From assembly GCF_049933045.1 (NCBI RefSeq), contig NZ_CP187926.1:2294001-2358000 (forward strand): a DNA stretch of 64,000 nt, read 5' to 3'. Shown in pieces: positions 18,050 to 27,391 of the stretch. The stretch's first letter is position 1, and each line of letters begins with the position of its first letter. The notes under the pieces are model-generated. The model made no database searches. It saw only the letters and a list, made by a program, of their open reading frames with translations, and was not told where the DNA came from. The stretch comes from Pseudocolwellia sp049933045 (GTDB lineage: Bacteria > Pseudomonadota > Gammaproteobacteria > Enterobacterales > Alteromonadaceae). The position numbers and the translations under genes are program-made.

Positions 18050-18270
18050 ATTTTCCCTCGGATAATTTTTACTAACCTGTCATTAAGGTTAGTTCAAAAA
18101 CCTAAATTAACCATTAAAAAAATGTATAAAATATAAAGTCATTAACTAAATATGTGTTTACCTTAGATAAATAGTTTAATTTTTTATCTTCGAATCAACT
18201 AGCGACAATCATGAATTTTTGACACAATAGATACTTCTACTAGTTTAGCCTTTCGTTGTAATTTTTTAAT

Positions 18271-19437
18271 ATGATTAGCCCTTTCATCTTTAATAATAAA
18301 AACCTTTTTTTAGAACGTTTCCCCCTAGGACAAGTTAACCGAAGCTTGCAAGCCTGGGATGCTGCTGATGAATATATTATTAACTATTTAAACAGCGATT
18401 TTGACGATGTAAAACTTAAAGACAAACCTAAAAACATTCTTATTTTTAATGATGCCTTTGGTGCCTTGAGTTGCAACTTGAGTGAGCATAATATTTATTG
18501 TGTAAATGACTCTTATATCAGTCAGCAAGGTATAAAGCTCAATGTAGAGAGGAATGAAATTAATGCTGATAATATTACCTACCTCACTAGTACATATGAA
18601 TTACCTGACGATATAGATTTAGTTCTTTATAAAATCCCTAAAACGAAATCGTTTCTTATTGATCAACTTATCCAAATCAACAATAAGTACACTGAAAGTA
18701 CCGTTTTCATTGCTGCTGACAGAGCTAAAGAAATTCATAGCTCAACATTAAAACTGTTTGATAAATACTTAGGTATAACCAAAACATCTTTAGCTGTAAA
18801 AAAAGCACGTTTGGTGTTCACACAAATTGACAGTAAAGCTCTAACTGAATCACCCTTCCCTACTCTTTGGGATATGCCATCAGTACAAAATAGAGATACA
18901 AACTTTACTATTGTTAATTATTCAAATGTTTACTCAAGAGAAAAGCTTGATATTGGTGGGAGATATTTTATTGATAACTTGCCAACTATTCCTGCAGGCT
19001 CAACAGTTATAGATTTGGGTTGTGGCAATGGAGTTATTGGTTTATCTATTTTAGATCAACAACCTGATGCACAAGTTAATTTTTATGATGAATCATTCAT
19101 GGCAATGAAGTCAGCAGAAAATAATATTAAAGCTAACTTTCCTAAATCAGCTGAAAATTGCACCTTTAATGTGAATGATTGTCTTAGTAACGTTGAAAGT
19201 AATAGCGTAGATTTTATTTTATGTAATCCACCTTTTCATCAACAAACAGCAACAACTGATCATATAGCTTGGCAAATGTTTAAAGATAGCTATAGAGTAT
19301 TAAAAAAAGGCGGCGAGTTACGCATTATAGGTAACCGTCAATTAGCGTATCACATAAAGTTACAACGATTATTTGGTAACGAAAGACTGATCGCTAGTAA
19401 CGATAAATTTGTAACAACGGCGGCAATAAAACGATGA
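18271..19437 (+). CDS. rlmG: 23S rRNA (guanine1835-N2)-methyltransferase RlmG
   Basis: SAM-dependent methyltransferase for G1835 of 23S rRNA. The 388 residues show the two-domain RlmG/RsmC build: an N-terminal catalytically idle domain (LQAWDAADEYIINYL) and a C-terminal domain with the SAM motif VIDLGCGNGVIGLSILD and catalytic NPPFHQQ. The C-terminal RIIGNRQLAYH is typical. The stop overlaps the start of the next gene by four bases (ATGA), so the pair is translationally coupled. Confidence 0.95.
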   Translation: MISPFIFNNKNLFLERFPLGQVNRSLQAWDAADEYIINYLNSDFDDVKLKDKPKNILIFNDAFGALSCNLSEHNIYCVNDSYISQQGIKLNVERNEINADNITYLTSTYELPDDIDLVLYKIPKTKSFLIDQLIQINNKYTESTVFIAADRAKEIHSSTLKLFDKYLGITKTSLAVKKARLVFTQIDSKALTESPFPTLWDMPSVQNRDTNFTIVNYSNVYSREKLDIGGRYFIDNLPTIPAGSTVIDLGCGNGVIGLSILDQQPDAQVNFYDESFMAMKSAENNIKANFPKSAENCTFNVNDCLSNVESNSVDFILCNPPFHQQTATTDHIAWQMFKDSYRVLKKGGELRIIGNRQLAYHIKLQRLFGNERLIASNDKFVTTAAIKR

Positions 19438-20015
19438 AATTAACATTACTTTTAACACTAAGCTTACTTGGTATGATCAGCGCATGCTCTACAGCGCCAA
19501 AACATGTGGTGGTTTCACCTGAACTTATTGGTTATTCAAAAGGCGTATACTTGGATAACAAAATTCAGCTTAATGTTACAGATCAACGCAGCAGTAATTA
19601 CATTGTGCAAATTCAGCAAGATGATGAACCTGCCAAGTTACTTTCTAGTCAAAACACTTTAACGAATATTATTAAAGAAACGATTAGCCCTGTGTTACGT
19701 AAACAAGGTTTAGGTATTGATACTTTTTCGAATGTTTACCTTGATATTATGATTGATAATGCATTGATTAATGTTGAGCAAAGCTTATTTAGCTATACCG
19801 CTAAAAACACCATAGCATTAAGAGTATTAGTTAAAAATGGTGACACTGTTTTAACAAAAAACTTTAACATGTCAGGCAGCAGTAATGGCCCATTAAAAGC
19901 TGATATAGCGGTGCTAGAGCGAGATTTCAATAACCAACTTGCAGCTACTTTAGTAAGAATAACTAATAGTTTTGAAATTCAAAGCGCAATTAAAGCATCA
20001 ACTAACACTTTATAG
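19434..20015 (+). CDS. yajG: YajG-like lipoprotein
   Basis: 193 residues with a lipoprotein signal (lipobox ISAC, Cys18). The mature part begins with the YajG-type segment NKIQLNVTDQRSSNYIVQI. YajG is a conserved envelope lipoprotein of unknown function. In E. coli yajG lies between bolA and ampG, and the same neighbourhood is seen here, which supports the call. Coupled to rlmG by a 4-base overlap. Confidence 0.85.
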   Translation: MKLTLLLTLSLLGMISACSTAPKHVVVSPELIGYSKGVYLDNKIQLNVTDQRSSNYIVQIQQDDEPAKLLSSQNTLTNIIKETISPVLRKQGLGIDTFSNVYLDIMIDNALINVEQSLFSYTAKNTIALRVLVKNGDTVLTKNFNMSGSSNGPLKADIAVLERDFNNQLAATLVRITNSFEIQSAIKASTNTL

Positions 20016-20051
20016 TTTACGTATTTTTAATAAACCAGGCACTTCTTTTTT

Positions 20052-20648
20052 ATGAACAGAAAACTTCTCACATTATTCACCAGCTTAATCATTTTATGCT
20101 CAAGCTTCTTACAAGCTGAAGAGATTGAAATAGATCCCTATAACATTTTTCCAAAAGTGAAACTTGAAACTTCAATGGGTAATATTATTGTTGAGCTAGA
20201 TCGCACCAAGGCACCTATTACCGTTAATAACTTTTTAACTTACGTAGTTAAAGGTGAGTATGACAATACAATTTTTCATCGTGTATTAGCTGACTTTATT
20301 GTACAAGGTGGTGGCTATGAGCCAGACTTTACGATGAAAAAAGTCAATAAAAACATCATTAACGAGTCAGGCAGTGGCTTAAAAAATGAAATGGGTACGA
20401 TAGCTATGGCAAAGGAATCAAAACCTCATACAGCTAATCGACAATTCTTTTTCAATGTTAAAGACAATGCTAATTTAGATCCTGGCCGACGTTGGGGCTA
20501 TGCCGTATTTGGCAATATCACTGAAGGATTAGAAATATTAGAAGCGATGGCGAAAGTAGAAACGCATTATAGCGGTGAAATGTCTTGGGCTGATGTTCCA
20601 GTAAAACCAATCATACTCATCAAAGCAAGCTTATTACCTGCAGATTAA
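20052..20648 (+). CDS. Periplasmic cyclophilin-type peptidyl-prolyl isomerase
   Basis: 198 residues. A cleavable signal peptide (residues 1-22, ending LQAEE) is followed by a cyclophilin domain with KLETSMGNIIVELDRTKAP, NNFLTYVVKGEYDNTIFHRV, FIVQGGGY and RQFFFNV. The catalytic Arg-Phe context FHRV and the QGGG loop are intact. The periplasmic location suggests a PpiA-like role in outer-membrane protein folding. It follows the yajG-like gene by 36 bases, probably in one transcript. Confidence 0.93.
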   Translation: MNRKLLTLFTSLIILCSSFLQAEEIEIDPYNIFPKVKLETSMGNIIVELDRTKAPITVNNFLTYVVKGEYDNTIFHRVLADFIVQGGGYEPDFTMKKVNKNIINESGSGLKNEMGTIAMAKESKPHTANRQFFFNVKDNANLDPGRRWGYAVFGNITEGLEILEAMAKVETHYSGEMSWADVPVKPIILIKASLLPAD

Positions 20649-21398
20649 GCTTGTTTCATGACTTAATGAACAAGTTCACATTCTATTACTCACACTCCCT
20701 TATTAAAAAAATAACCTCCTTTATGTTGATTAGTACCTAATATTATTTAACCACCACTTAATTATATAAAACTAAGAGTGGTTAAGATCCCTAAAATCAC
20801 GGTTCACACTCATAAGTCAGCATGGTTATATTTATTTACATAATAAATAACCTCAGCTCGGGATAAGCAAAGTAACTCAATAAGCTATTTTTAAGCCTAA
20901 CATCGTTGCCTACATAGATGTAGGTACTTAGTTTTTATCTGGAATAAAAAACTGTGTATTTGTTACCAATAGCCCGCTATTGGGAAGAAAAATCCGCCTT
21001 GCTAGGCATAAAACTATCAATATTGAGTCATGATATGGCATATGAAGTACTTTTCTGTTTCTTTAATATTTTGATAAATAACCCTTTTTAAGGGTTAGTT
21101 GCAACATTCATTATCCCGAGTTGAGGTTAAATAAGTCACTTTATTCCTATGTATTCGTAGACTTAGCTTTAATTTTATACAATATATCCTCAAAAAAAAA
21201 CATTTCCATACCTAACGGTATGCTACACTTTAAACAAGAATTATTTACATACAGTACTTTTGTTCTATTTTGAGCTATACATATACTTATTGATGTTCCC
21301 GATAACAATACGTACTTATTGAAACTTAAAACTATAGTGTCCAAAAAGAAGATACATATAAAAAGCAAACATAACGAAACATTAGATAGAGAATAAAA
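20649..21398. other. Intergenic region with a palindrome-rich repeat
   Basis: No credible gene in 750 bases. An imperfect hairpin TTAACCAC/GTGGTTAA at about 20748-20786 and the repeat at 20849-21128 lie here. A short open frame on the minus strand (21147-21368) lacks family likeness. Confidence 0.5.
20849..21128. repeat. MITE-like repeat, second type (280 bp)
   Basis: The terminal inverted repeats are AACCTCAGCTCGGGATAA and, inverted at the right end, AACCTCAACTCGGGATAA (one mismatch in 18). Inside are two short hairpins: CCTACAT-AG-ATGTAGG at 20909-20924 and CCAATAGC-CC-GCTATTGG at 20966-20983. No coding capacity. The first hairpin also occurs twice in the different MITE at 36116-36602. Confidence 0.75.
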
Positions 21399-21728
21399 AT
21401 GGTAATTGACAAATTTATCGATGAAAAAATATCACAATCCATTTATTACATAAATGCAGTTTTAAATCATGTACTTCATCCTACTGAGTTAGATGAATTC
21501 ATCTCAAACACGATGGATGAATGGACATTGTTAAAAATACAAGAAGAAGCACCTAGTAACGCTAAAGAAAGAGTATTTTGGCATGTTATTCACGAAGTAA
21601 GTCTTCATGGCGCTCATTCACTCAACGATAATTTGTACTTTAAAAGTGAAATCACCACTTGTATCGACTTCTTTAAAGGAACAGGTAGCTACCCTGTAGA
21701 TTGTATTGGATGGAGACCACTTCCTTAA
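21399..21728 (+). CDS. Conserved-looking hypothetical protein (109 aa)
   Basis: A compact soluble protein with no signal peptide or membrane segment. Features include a helical N-terminal half, a central VFWHVIHEVSLHG segment with paired histidines, and a C-terminal FFKGTGSYPVDCIGWRPLP. The Cys, His and Trp content suggests a folded domain, and codon use matches its neighbours. I do not recognise a characterised family. It lies between the cyclophilin and ampG on the same strand but is separated by repeats, so it may be its own unit. Confidence 0.7.
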   Translation: MVIDKFIDEKISQSIYYINAVLNHVLHPTELDEFISNTMDEWTLLKIQEEAPSNAKERVFWHVIHEVSLHGAHSLNDNLYFKSEITTCIDFFKGTGSYPVDCIGWRPLP

Positions 21729-21837
21729 TAGATACTGAAAGTAAAATAAATGATATGTAACAATCCTTATAATTCACTTCTTTCATATCAAACACTCTGA
21801 TACGCTTCATTTATTAAACATTATTTGAATTTTCTGA

Positions 21838-23436
21838 ATGCCTAGTTCCAACTCTCTTTTTGACACAATCCGCTATTTTAAAGATAAACGCTTGCTTAGT
21901 ATTTTTTGCTTCGGTATTGCAAGTGGCTTTCCTTGGGTAATGACAGGCTCAGCCATGAGTGGCTGGCTAAAAGATGAAGGCTTGAGTCGTTCAAGTATTG
22001 GGTTATTTGGGCTTATTTTTGTTACTTACAGTATCAATTTTTTGTGGTCACCTTTTGTAGATAGAGTAAAACTCCCCTTTCTTACCTCGAAGTTTGGACA
22101 ACGTCGAAGTTGGATCATGTTCACTCAAATATTTATGGTTATCGCTACTTATCAGTTAAGTCAGGTTAATGTATCGGAGCAACTCAGTTTAGTTGCCCTA
22201 CTAGGCTTAACCATTGCTTTTTTTGGTTCTAGCCAGGATATTGCCATAGATGCTTACCGAATAGATATTCTGGCTGGTGATCATAACAACTACATGTCTG
22301 CGGGCTCAGCTATGGCGACTGCTGGATGGTGGACGGGCTTTGCAGGTTTAGGCAGTATCCCTTTTCTTTTAGTTGATAGTCCTAATTGGGATTGGTCAGA
22401 TGCATTTTTAGTATTGTCAGTAATTATGGCAATATTAATGGTAACCACCTTCATTGTTAAAGAGCCTACAAATAACAGAGAAGTTGAGCTCGATTTAATT
22501 CAAACAAACTACCTAAAAGTGCTACCAAAACAAGGCCGTAAACCTTTATACATTTTACTTTTATTACCTACAATTTTTGGTTCTATCATTTACGCTAATA
22601 TTGGCTACCCAGCTTGGCCTGAAAACTTTATACCTAATAGCTATAGCTTTACTTTTATTACTCTTTTTATTGTGCTCTTACTGGTTATATTTATTCAACA
22701 GTTAGGTCATTTGAACCTCACCATTAGAAATATCAATCCGTTAGATACGCATCAAGTACCTAATGTTATTCATAAAATTACCGCATGGTTACTCACAACG
22801 TTAGTTGCGCCTATACAAGAATTTTTTGATAGAAATGGCGTGAAGCTAGCTCTTTCAATATTACTATTCATTTTCTTATTTAAGCTTGGTGAAGCCTATT
22901 TAGGACGTATGTCTATTGTGTTTTACCGTGAAGTTGGCTTCTCAAATAGCGATATAGCTTATTATTCTAAAATGCTGAACTGGGCTACCACCATAGTATT
23001 CTCACTTATTGGTAGTGTATTCACTATTAGATACGGTATTTTAAAAGGCTTATTTATTGGTGGTATTGCTATGGGCGCAAGTAACCTATTATTTGCAGTT
23101 ATGGCTTTAGTAGGACCTAATAAAGCATTATTTGCTGCTACTGTATTTGTAGACGGCTTTACATCAGCTTGGGGCTCTGTCGCTTTTGTTGCTTTAATCT
23201 CAGTACTTTGTAATAAAACCTTTACCGCAAGCCAATATGCATTAATGGTATCTTTAGGGACATTTGGGCGAGTTATGCTAGGATCTTATTCAGGTATAGT
23301 AGTTGATTGGCTTGATGGCAATTGGGCATTGTTCTTTGTGTTAACCGCCGTGATGGTAATTCCTAGTTTAGTATTTTTATATATGATCAGAAAACCGCTT
23401 ACCGTACTTATTAATAGAAATTCATCTAAATCATAA
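21838..23436 (+). CDS. ampG: AmpG-type muropeptide permease (MFS)
   Basis: AmpG imports GlcNAc-anhydro-muropeptides from cell-wall turnover into the cytoplasm, and in some species signals AmpC induction. The 532-residue protein has about 12-14 transmembrane helices. Family segments seen: LLSIFCFGIASGFPWVMTGS at the N-terminus, FLWSPFVDRVKLPF, and SSQDIAIDAYRIDIL in the fourth helix. The size is slightly above the E. coli protein. An ATG start with weak upstream signal. Single gene. Confidence 0.94.
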   Translation: MPSSNSLFDTIRYFKDKRLLSIFCFGIASGFPWVMTGSAMSGWLKDEGLSRSSIGLFGLIFVTYSINFLWSPFVDRVKLPFLTSKFGQRRSWIMFTQIFMVIATYQLSQVNVSEQLSLVALLGLTIAFFGSSQDIAIDAYRIDILAGDHNNYMSAGSAMATAGWWTGFAGLGSIPFLLVDSPNWDWSDAFLVLSVIMAILMVTTFIVKEPTNNREVELDLIQTNYLKVLPKQGRKPLYILLLLPTIFGSIIYANIGYPAWPENFIPNSYSFTFITLFIVLLLVIFIQQLGHLNLTIRNINPLDTHQVPNVIHKITAWLLTTLVAPIQEFFDRNGVKLALSILLFIFLFKLGEAYLGRMSIVFYREVGFSNSDIAYYSKMLNWATTIVFSLIGSVFTIRYGILKGLFIGGIAMGASNLLFAVMALVGPNKALFAATVFVDGFTSAWGSVAFVALISVLCNKTFTASQYALMVSLGTFGRVMLGSYSGIVVDWLDGNWALFFVLTAVMVIPSLVFLYMIRKPLTVLINRNSSKS

Positions 23437-23657
23437 AGAGAATTTAGATTAAGCACGCTTAATCTTATAATTAAATGAACTTATTTATTAAGACTGTGCT
23501 CTGTTATTAATAAACATCTCGTTAATAAACGTCTTCATTTGAATAATACTTACTCGATACTATTCCTTTAAATAAAACGTATTTAGAGGAATTGCAGTGC
23601 ATAGCACCAACAGTTACGCTATGATATTGATATAACAATTAATTATGAAAACTAACA
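23437..23657. other. ampG downstream region
   Basis: Contains the near-perfect palindrome AGATTAAGC-AC-GCTTAATCT at about 23446-23465, directly after the ampG stop, probably a 3' hairpin. Nothing else recognised. Confidence 0.5.
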
Positions 23658-23828
23658 ATGATTAAATTATTTTTTTTACTCCCTATTATTATGTGCCTAA
23701 TTTGGTGGAGTTATATAAACTCTAAAGGCTATTCAGTTAAAGAAACTTGGAAAGGTTTTGCCTACATCATTGCTTTTAATGCTGTCATTATTTTATTCTT
23801 TGTTGTTATGCTATTCCTCACTCATTAA
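23658..23828 (+). CDS. Small membrane protein (56 aa)
   Basis: An ATG opens a 57-codon frame. The protein has two hydrophobic segments (residues ~2-16 and ~34-54) separated by a polar loop with SKGYSVKETWKGF, suggesting a two-helix hairpin in the inner membrane. It stands alone between ampG and the signalling cluster. The polar loop and Trp content make it more plausible than a chance frame. No family recognised. Confidence 0.5.
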   Translation: MIKLFFLLPIIMCLIWWSYINSKGYSVKETWKGFAYIIAFNAVIILFFVVMLFLTH

Positions 23829-23989
23829 CTCTCTGTTATAAAAGTATTATTAACTCCTACTCGATTAATGTTCTCCTACCAAAACACTTTGAAATATATT
23901 TAACTTGAACTCTGGATAATGAATTCTGTAAATCATTGATTGATATGATTTAAAAGTAAATATAGATGATTTCACTAAAAAACATCATT

Positions 23990-24160
23990 TACTTCTCTCC
24001 TAATGTTGGGATTTAGCCCGTATAACAAGGCGGTTTTATGTACTAATAGCTGGCTATTAGTAATAAAATCAACGCAGATAGACGGTTAAATAACAATATT
24101 AGGCATAATGGCTTATCCAGTTTTCAGGTTATTTAGCTCATTAATGGATATATTTGATTT
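23990..24160. repeat. Degraded relative of the 20849-21128 repeat
   Basis: A perfect hairpin ACTAATAGC-TG-GCTATTAGT at 24042-24061 beside AAGGCGG matches, in the opposite orientation, the CCAATAGC hairpin and CCGCCTT of the repeat at 20849-21128. A weak end-like sequence (CTTATCCAGTTTTCAGGTT) follows. The outer borders are uncertain. Confidence 0.45.
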
Positions 24161-24229
24161 TACTGCTATATTTTTAACATAACCTTTAAATAAATTTTAA
24201 TTAAAAAAATCATTTAATTAGGTATGTTA

Positions 24230-27051
24230 ATGAAAAAAGAAGCTAGCGAACAAGTACAAAACATCCCTTTTCCATCTATAGCCGTTACTGAAGAATTTCA
24301 GATAATTACCGCGAATGAATTAGCACTAAATTTATTAGATAGAAAAACCCAACCAAAAGATAACAGCTCGCTGTTCGATTCTTTTTTTCTTTAGCAGGCA
24401 CAAATAAGTCACAACAAGACATTATAAATACAGTAGAAGAACAAGCCTACATCTACCTTTCTCATAAACTTCCTACTGATAACGCATGTATTTACAAAGC
24501 TTGTATCAGCCCTTTAATCAGTAACAAATTTAAAATATTAATATTGGCCAAAGATGAAAGCACCCAATATAAATACCAACAAGAAAACATCTACCTTTCC
24601 AGATTAATCAACTCAATTGAAAGTAGTAATATTGGTATTTGGGAATTAGATATAAAACAAAACTCTGCCGTATTTTCACAAAAATTTAAAGAGTTATTAC
24701 AAGTTAGTTCAGATGAAACCTTTACTTGGGAAATATTCCAGAAAGCTATTTATCATGAAGATTTATTATTATTTGAGATATTTTTCAAATCACATATTCA
24801 ATGTAATTCCCCTTTGGATTTTGAATTTAGAATGATCATAAAAAATCAAACCTATTGGTTTAATATTAAAGGCAAACTCTTCTACGAGAATGGCGAACCA
24901 AAAACGATCATAGGAACGCTTACCGACTACACGTTAAATAAACAAATACTTAACGAATTAAACAATGCTATAGAAAGTAAAAACATCACAATGAAAGCAG
25001 GTAAAATTGGTACCTGGTGCATTGATCGTGTTAATGAAAAGCTAAATTTCACTTGGGATTTATATGCAAACGAGATGGTAGGTTTAGCCAATGAAGATAT
25101 AGGAGACATAGGCAAATGGATGGCAACGGTTCATCCTGAAGACATAGACGAAATGAAAAGAATTACACAACATACTCTTCAAACAGGTGAAGACGTCAAC
25201 AACAAATATCGTGTTATTTTACAAGATAAAACCATTAAGTATTTTCAGAGTATTGGACGCGCTGTTTATGATGATATAGGTAATATTTATCGCATTGATG
25301 GTATTTGTATTGATGAAACTGAAATACACAATGCTGAATTAAAACTCAAAAAAATGAACAGTCATCTTGAGGACAGTGTTGCTGAAAGAACCAAAGAACT
25401 GATTAAAGCAAAAGAACACGCTGAAAATGCGAGTCAAATAAAGTCTGATTTTCTCTCAATGATGAGTCATGAATTAAGAACGCCAATGAATGGTGTAATT
25501 GGTTCTTTAGATTTATTAACAGGCACTAAGCAAACTCACGAGTCTAAAGACTTAATAAGTACAGCAAAAACCTCTGCTGAAAACTTGGTTTTTATTTTAA
25601 ATGACATCTTAGATATTAATAAAATTGAAGCAGGTAAGCTGGTTTTAGAAGAACGTGTTTTTTCAATCTCAGAAATTATAGATAACGTCATTAAAGTATT
25701 TATCCCTGTTGCAATAAAAAGAGACATCTCTTTACAGGTGGATGAAGATCCCAAAACGCCTATGTTTATCAAAGGCGACCCTATGAGAGTTAGACAAATT
25801 TTATTTAACCTTATCGGTAACGCCTTAAAATTCACAAGTTCATCACTTAAAAAACCAGGAAAAGTTAGCTTAGTCACTCAGATCACTAAAAAAACCAATT
25901 CCAAAAGCGTTATCAGTTTAAAAGTTATCGACAATGGCATTGGTATAGATAAAGACACCCAAACAAAGCTATTTAACCCTTTTATTCAAGCTGAGCGTTC
26001 AACTACCAGAAAGTATGGCGGCACTGGTTTAGGGTTAGCCATTTGTGGCAAGTTAACTGAAATAATGGGTGGAAAAATCACCCTTACCAGCGAAAAAGGT
26101 AAAGGTTCTTGTTTTGATACGGAGATCCCTTTCATAAACTCTCAAGAAACTAGAGCTATGGATATTGAGTCACTCTCAAATATTCGGGTTTCTATCATTA
26201 ACTGTCATGAAAATACAAAGAACAAATCAGATGATTACAAACAGTACTTAAAATATGAAGGTGCAGTTGTTAGTACTTATACCCTTGAGGAATATATTCA
26301 AACAAAAGCAAGCTACGATGTACTTTTTATCTTATTAGATGACGATGATGAAAATAAAAACACAGTTACCCAACTGCTTGAGGAAACGGCCAGTAAAAAC
26401 AGAATCACTATAGCAGTGAGTAGAAAGTCTATAGATGAAACAAGGCAATCGTTTAAAGGTGTTCATGTAAGTTGTTCTGAACCTATGACTCGTATCCAGC
26501 TTGTTCAATGCATACAACATACTTGGCAAAGTGGTTTCGAGTTAAACCTTGATGATCTCGATTTAAGCTCTTTAGAGCTTGATCTTGAAGAAGAAAATGA
26601 TGATTCATTATCGTTAGATGAACTTGATTTCGACTTTGATACTAGTCCTACAGAAGTTAAGGATAAACCAAACAAAGTCGATATTTTAGTTGTGGAAGAT
26701 AATCCTCTGAATCAAAAGCTTATAGTAAAGCAATTAGAAAGATTAGGTTATAACTGCGAGCTTGCTGACGACGGATTACAAGGACGAATTATGTGGGAAG
26801 AAGGCTCTTACAGCCTGATATTAACTGACTGTCATATGCCCAATATAGACGGCTATGAAATGACTAAACAAATTAGAGCAATAGAGAAAACGAAAAAAAT
26901 TAAGCCTATAAAAATTATTGCCGTAACAGGAGCAGCAATGAGCGGTGATGCTGAATATTGTATAGCGTCAGGCATGAATGATTTTCTTAGTAAACCCATT
27001 CAATTATCCGATTTAAGAACAATGTTAAAAAAGTGGTACACACATGAGTAA
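24230..27051 (+). pseudogene. Hybrid sensor histidine kinase with an N-terminal frame break
   Basis: The main open part (from 24544) encodes two PAS domains, a linker coil, HisKA (FLSMMSHELRTPMNG, His309 in that numbering), HATPase (N box NLIGNALKF, DNGIGI, GGTGLGLAI) and a receiver (LTDCHMPNIDG, Asp762; Lys in LSKPI). All catalytic residues are present. It has no good start: 24544 is a TTG inside PAS-like sequence. A better start is the ATG at 24230 with an upstream AGGT, but that frame stops at a TAG (24392-24394). One extra T in the run of seven T at 24382-24388 would join both into about 940 residues. It may be a mutation, a sequence error, or a recoding site, since T TTT TTT is in -1 slippery register. 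Confidence 0.8.
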
Positions 27052-27391
27052 TGAACAATTAAAAATATTCAATAGCAACACCATGCTTGACCTCATTGGT
27101 GATGATCAAGAGTTAATAAAAAAATTTCAAATAGAGTTTCTACAACAGGCAAAACAATCTATTGCTAAGTTAAGTGATGCCTATAGCAAAACCGACTTTA
27201 ACGCATTAAAAAGTGAATCTCACTTTTTAAAAACCTCAGCTAAAGCTATAGGAGCTGAGCTAACAGCTGACTATTTACAACAATTGGAAAATATATCTGA
27301 ACTTAATGATAAAAATAAATGTAAAGAGTTGATTATTTGTATCAATAACTCGATCAAGCAGGTTTACGGAGTAATAAAAAATGAAGCCTAA
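27044..27391 (+). CDS. Histidine phosphotransfer (Hpt) domain protein
   Basis: A 115-residue all-helical Hpt protein that would shuttle phosphate between the upstream hybrid kinase and a receiver. The phospho-acceptor is His60 in ESHFLKTSAKAIGA, matching the family pattern H-x-L-K-x-S/A. It overlaps the kinase gene by eight bases and the next gene by eleven, so the three genes form one coupled operon. Confidence 0.9.
   Translation: MSNEQLKIFNSNTMLDLIGDDQELIKKFQIEFLQQAKQSIAKLSDAYSKTDFNALKSESHFLKTSAKAIGAELTADYLQQLENISELNDKNKCKELIICINNSIKQVYGVIKNEA

Noticed and set aside
21147..21368. Minus-strand frame of 73 codons in the ampG upstream region
   Set aside because: AT-driven frame, no ribosome site or family pattern; partly adjacent to the 280-bp repeat.
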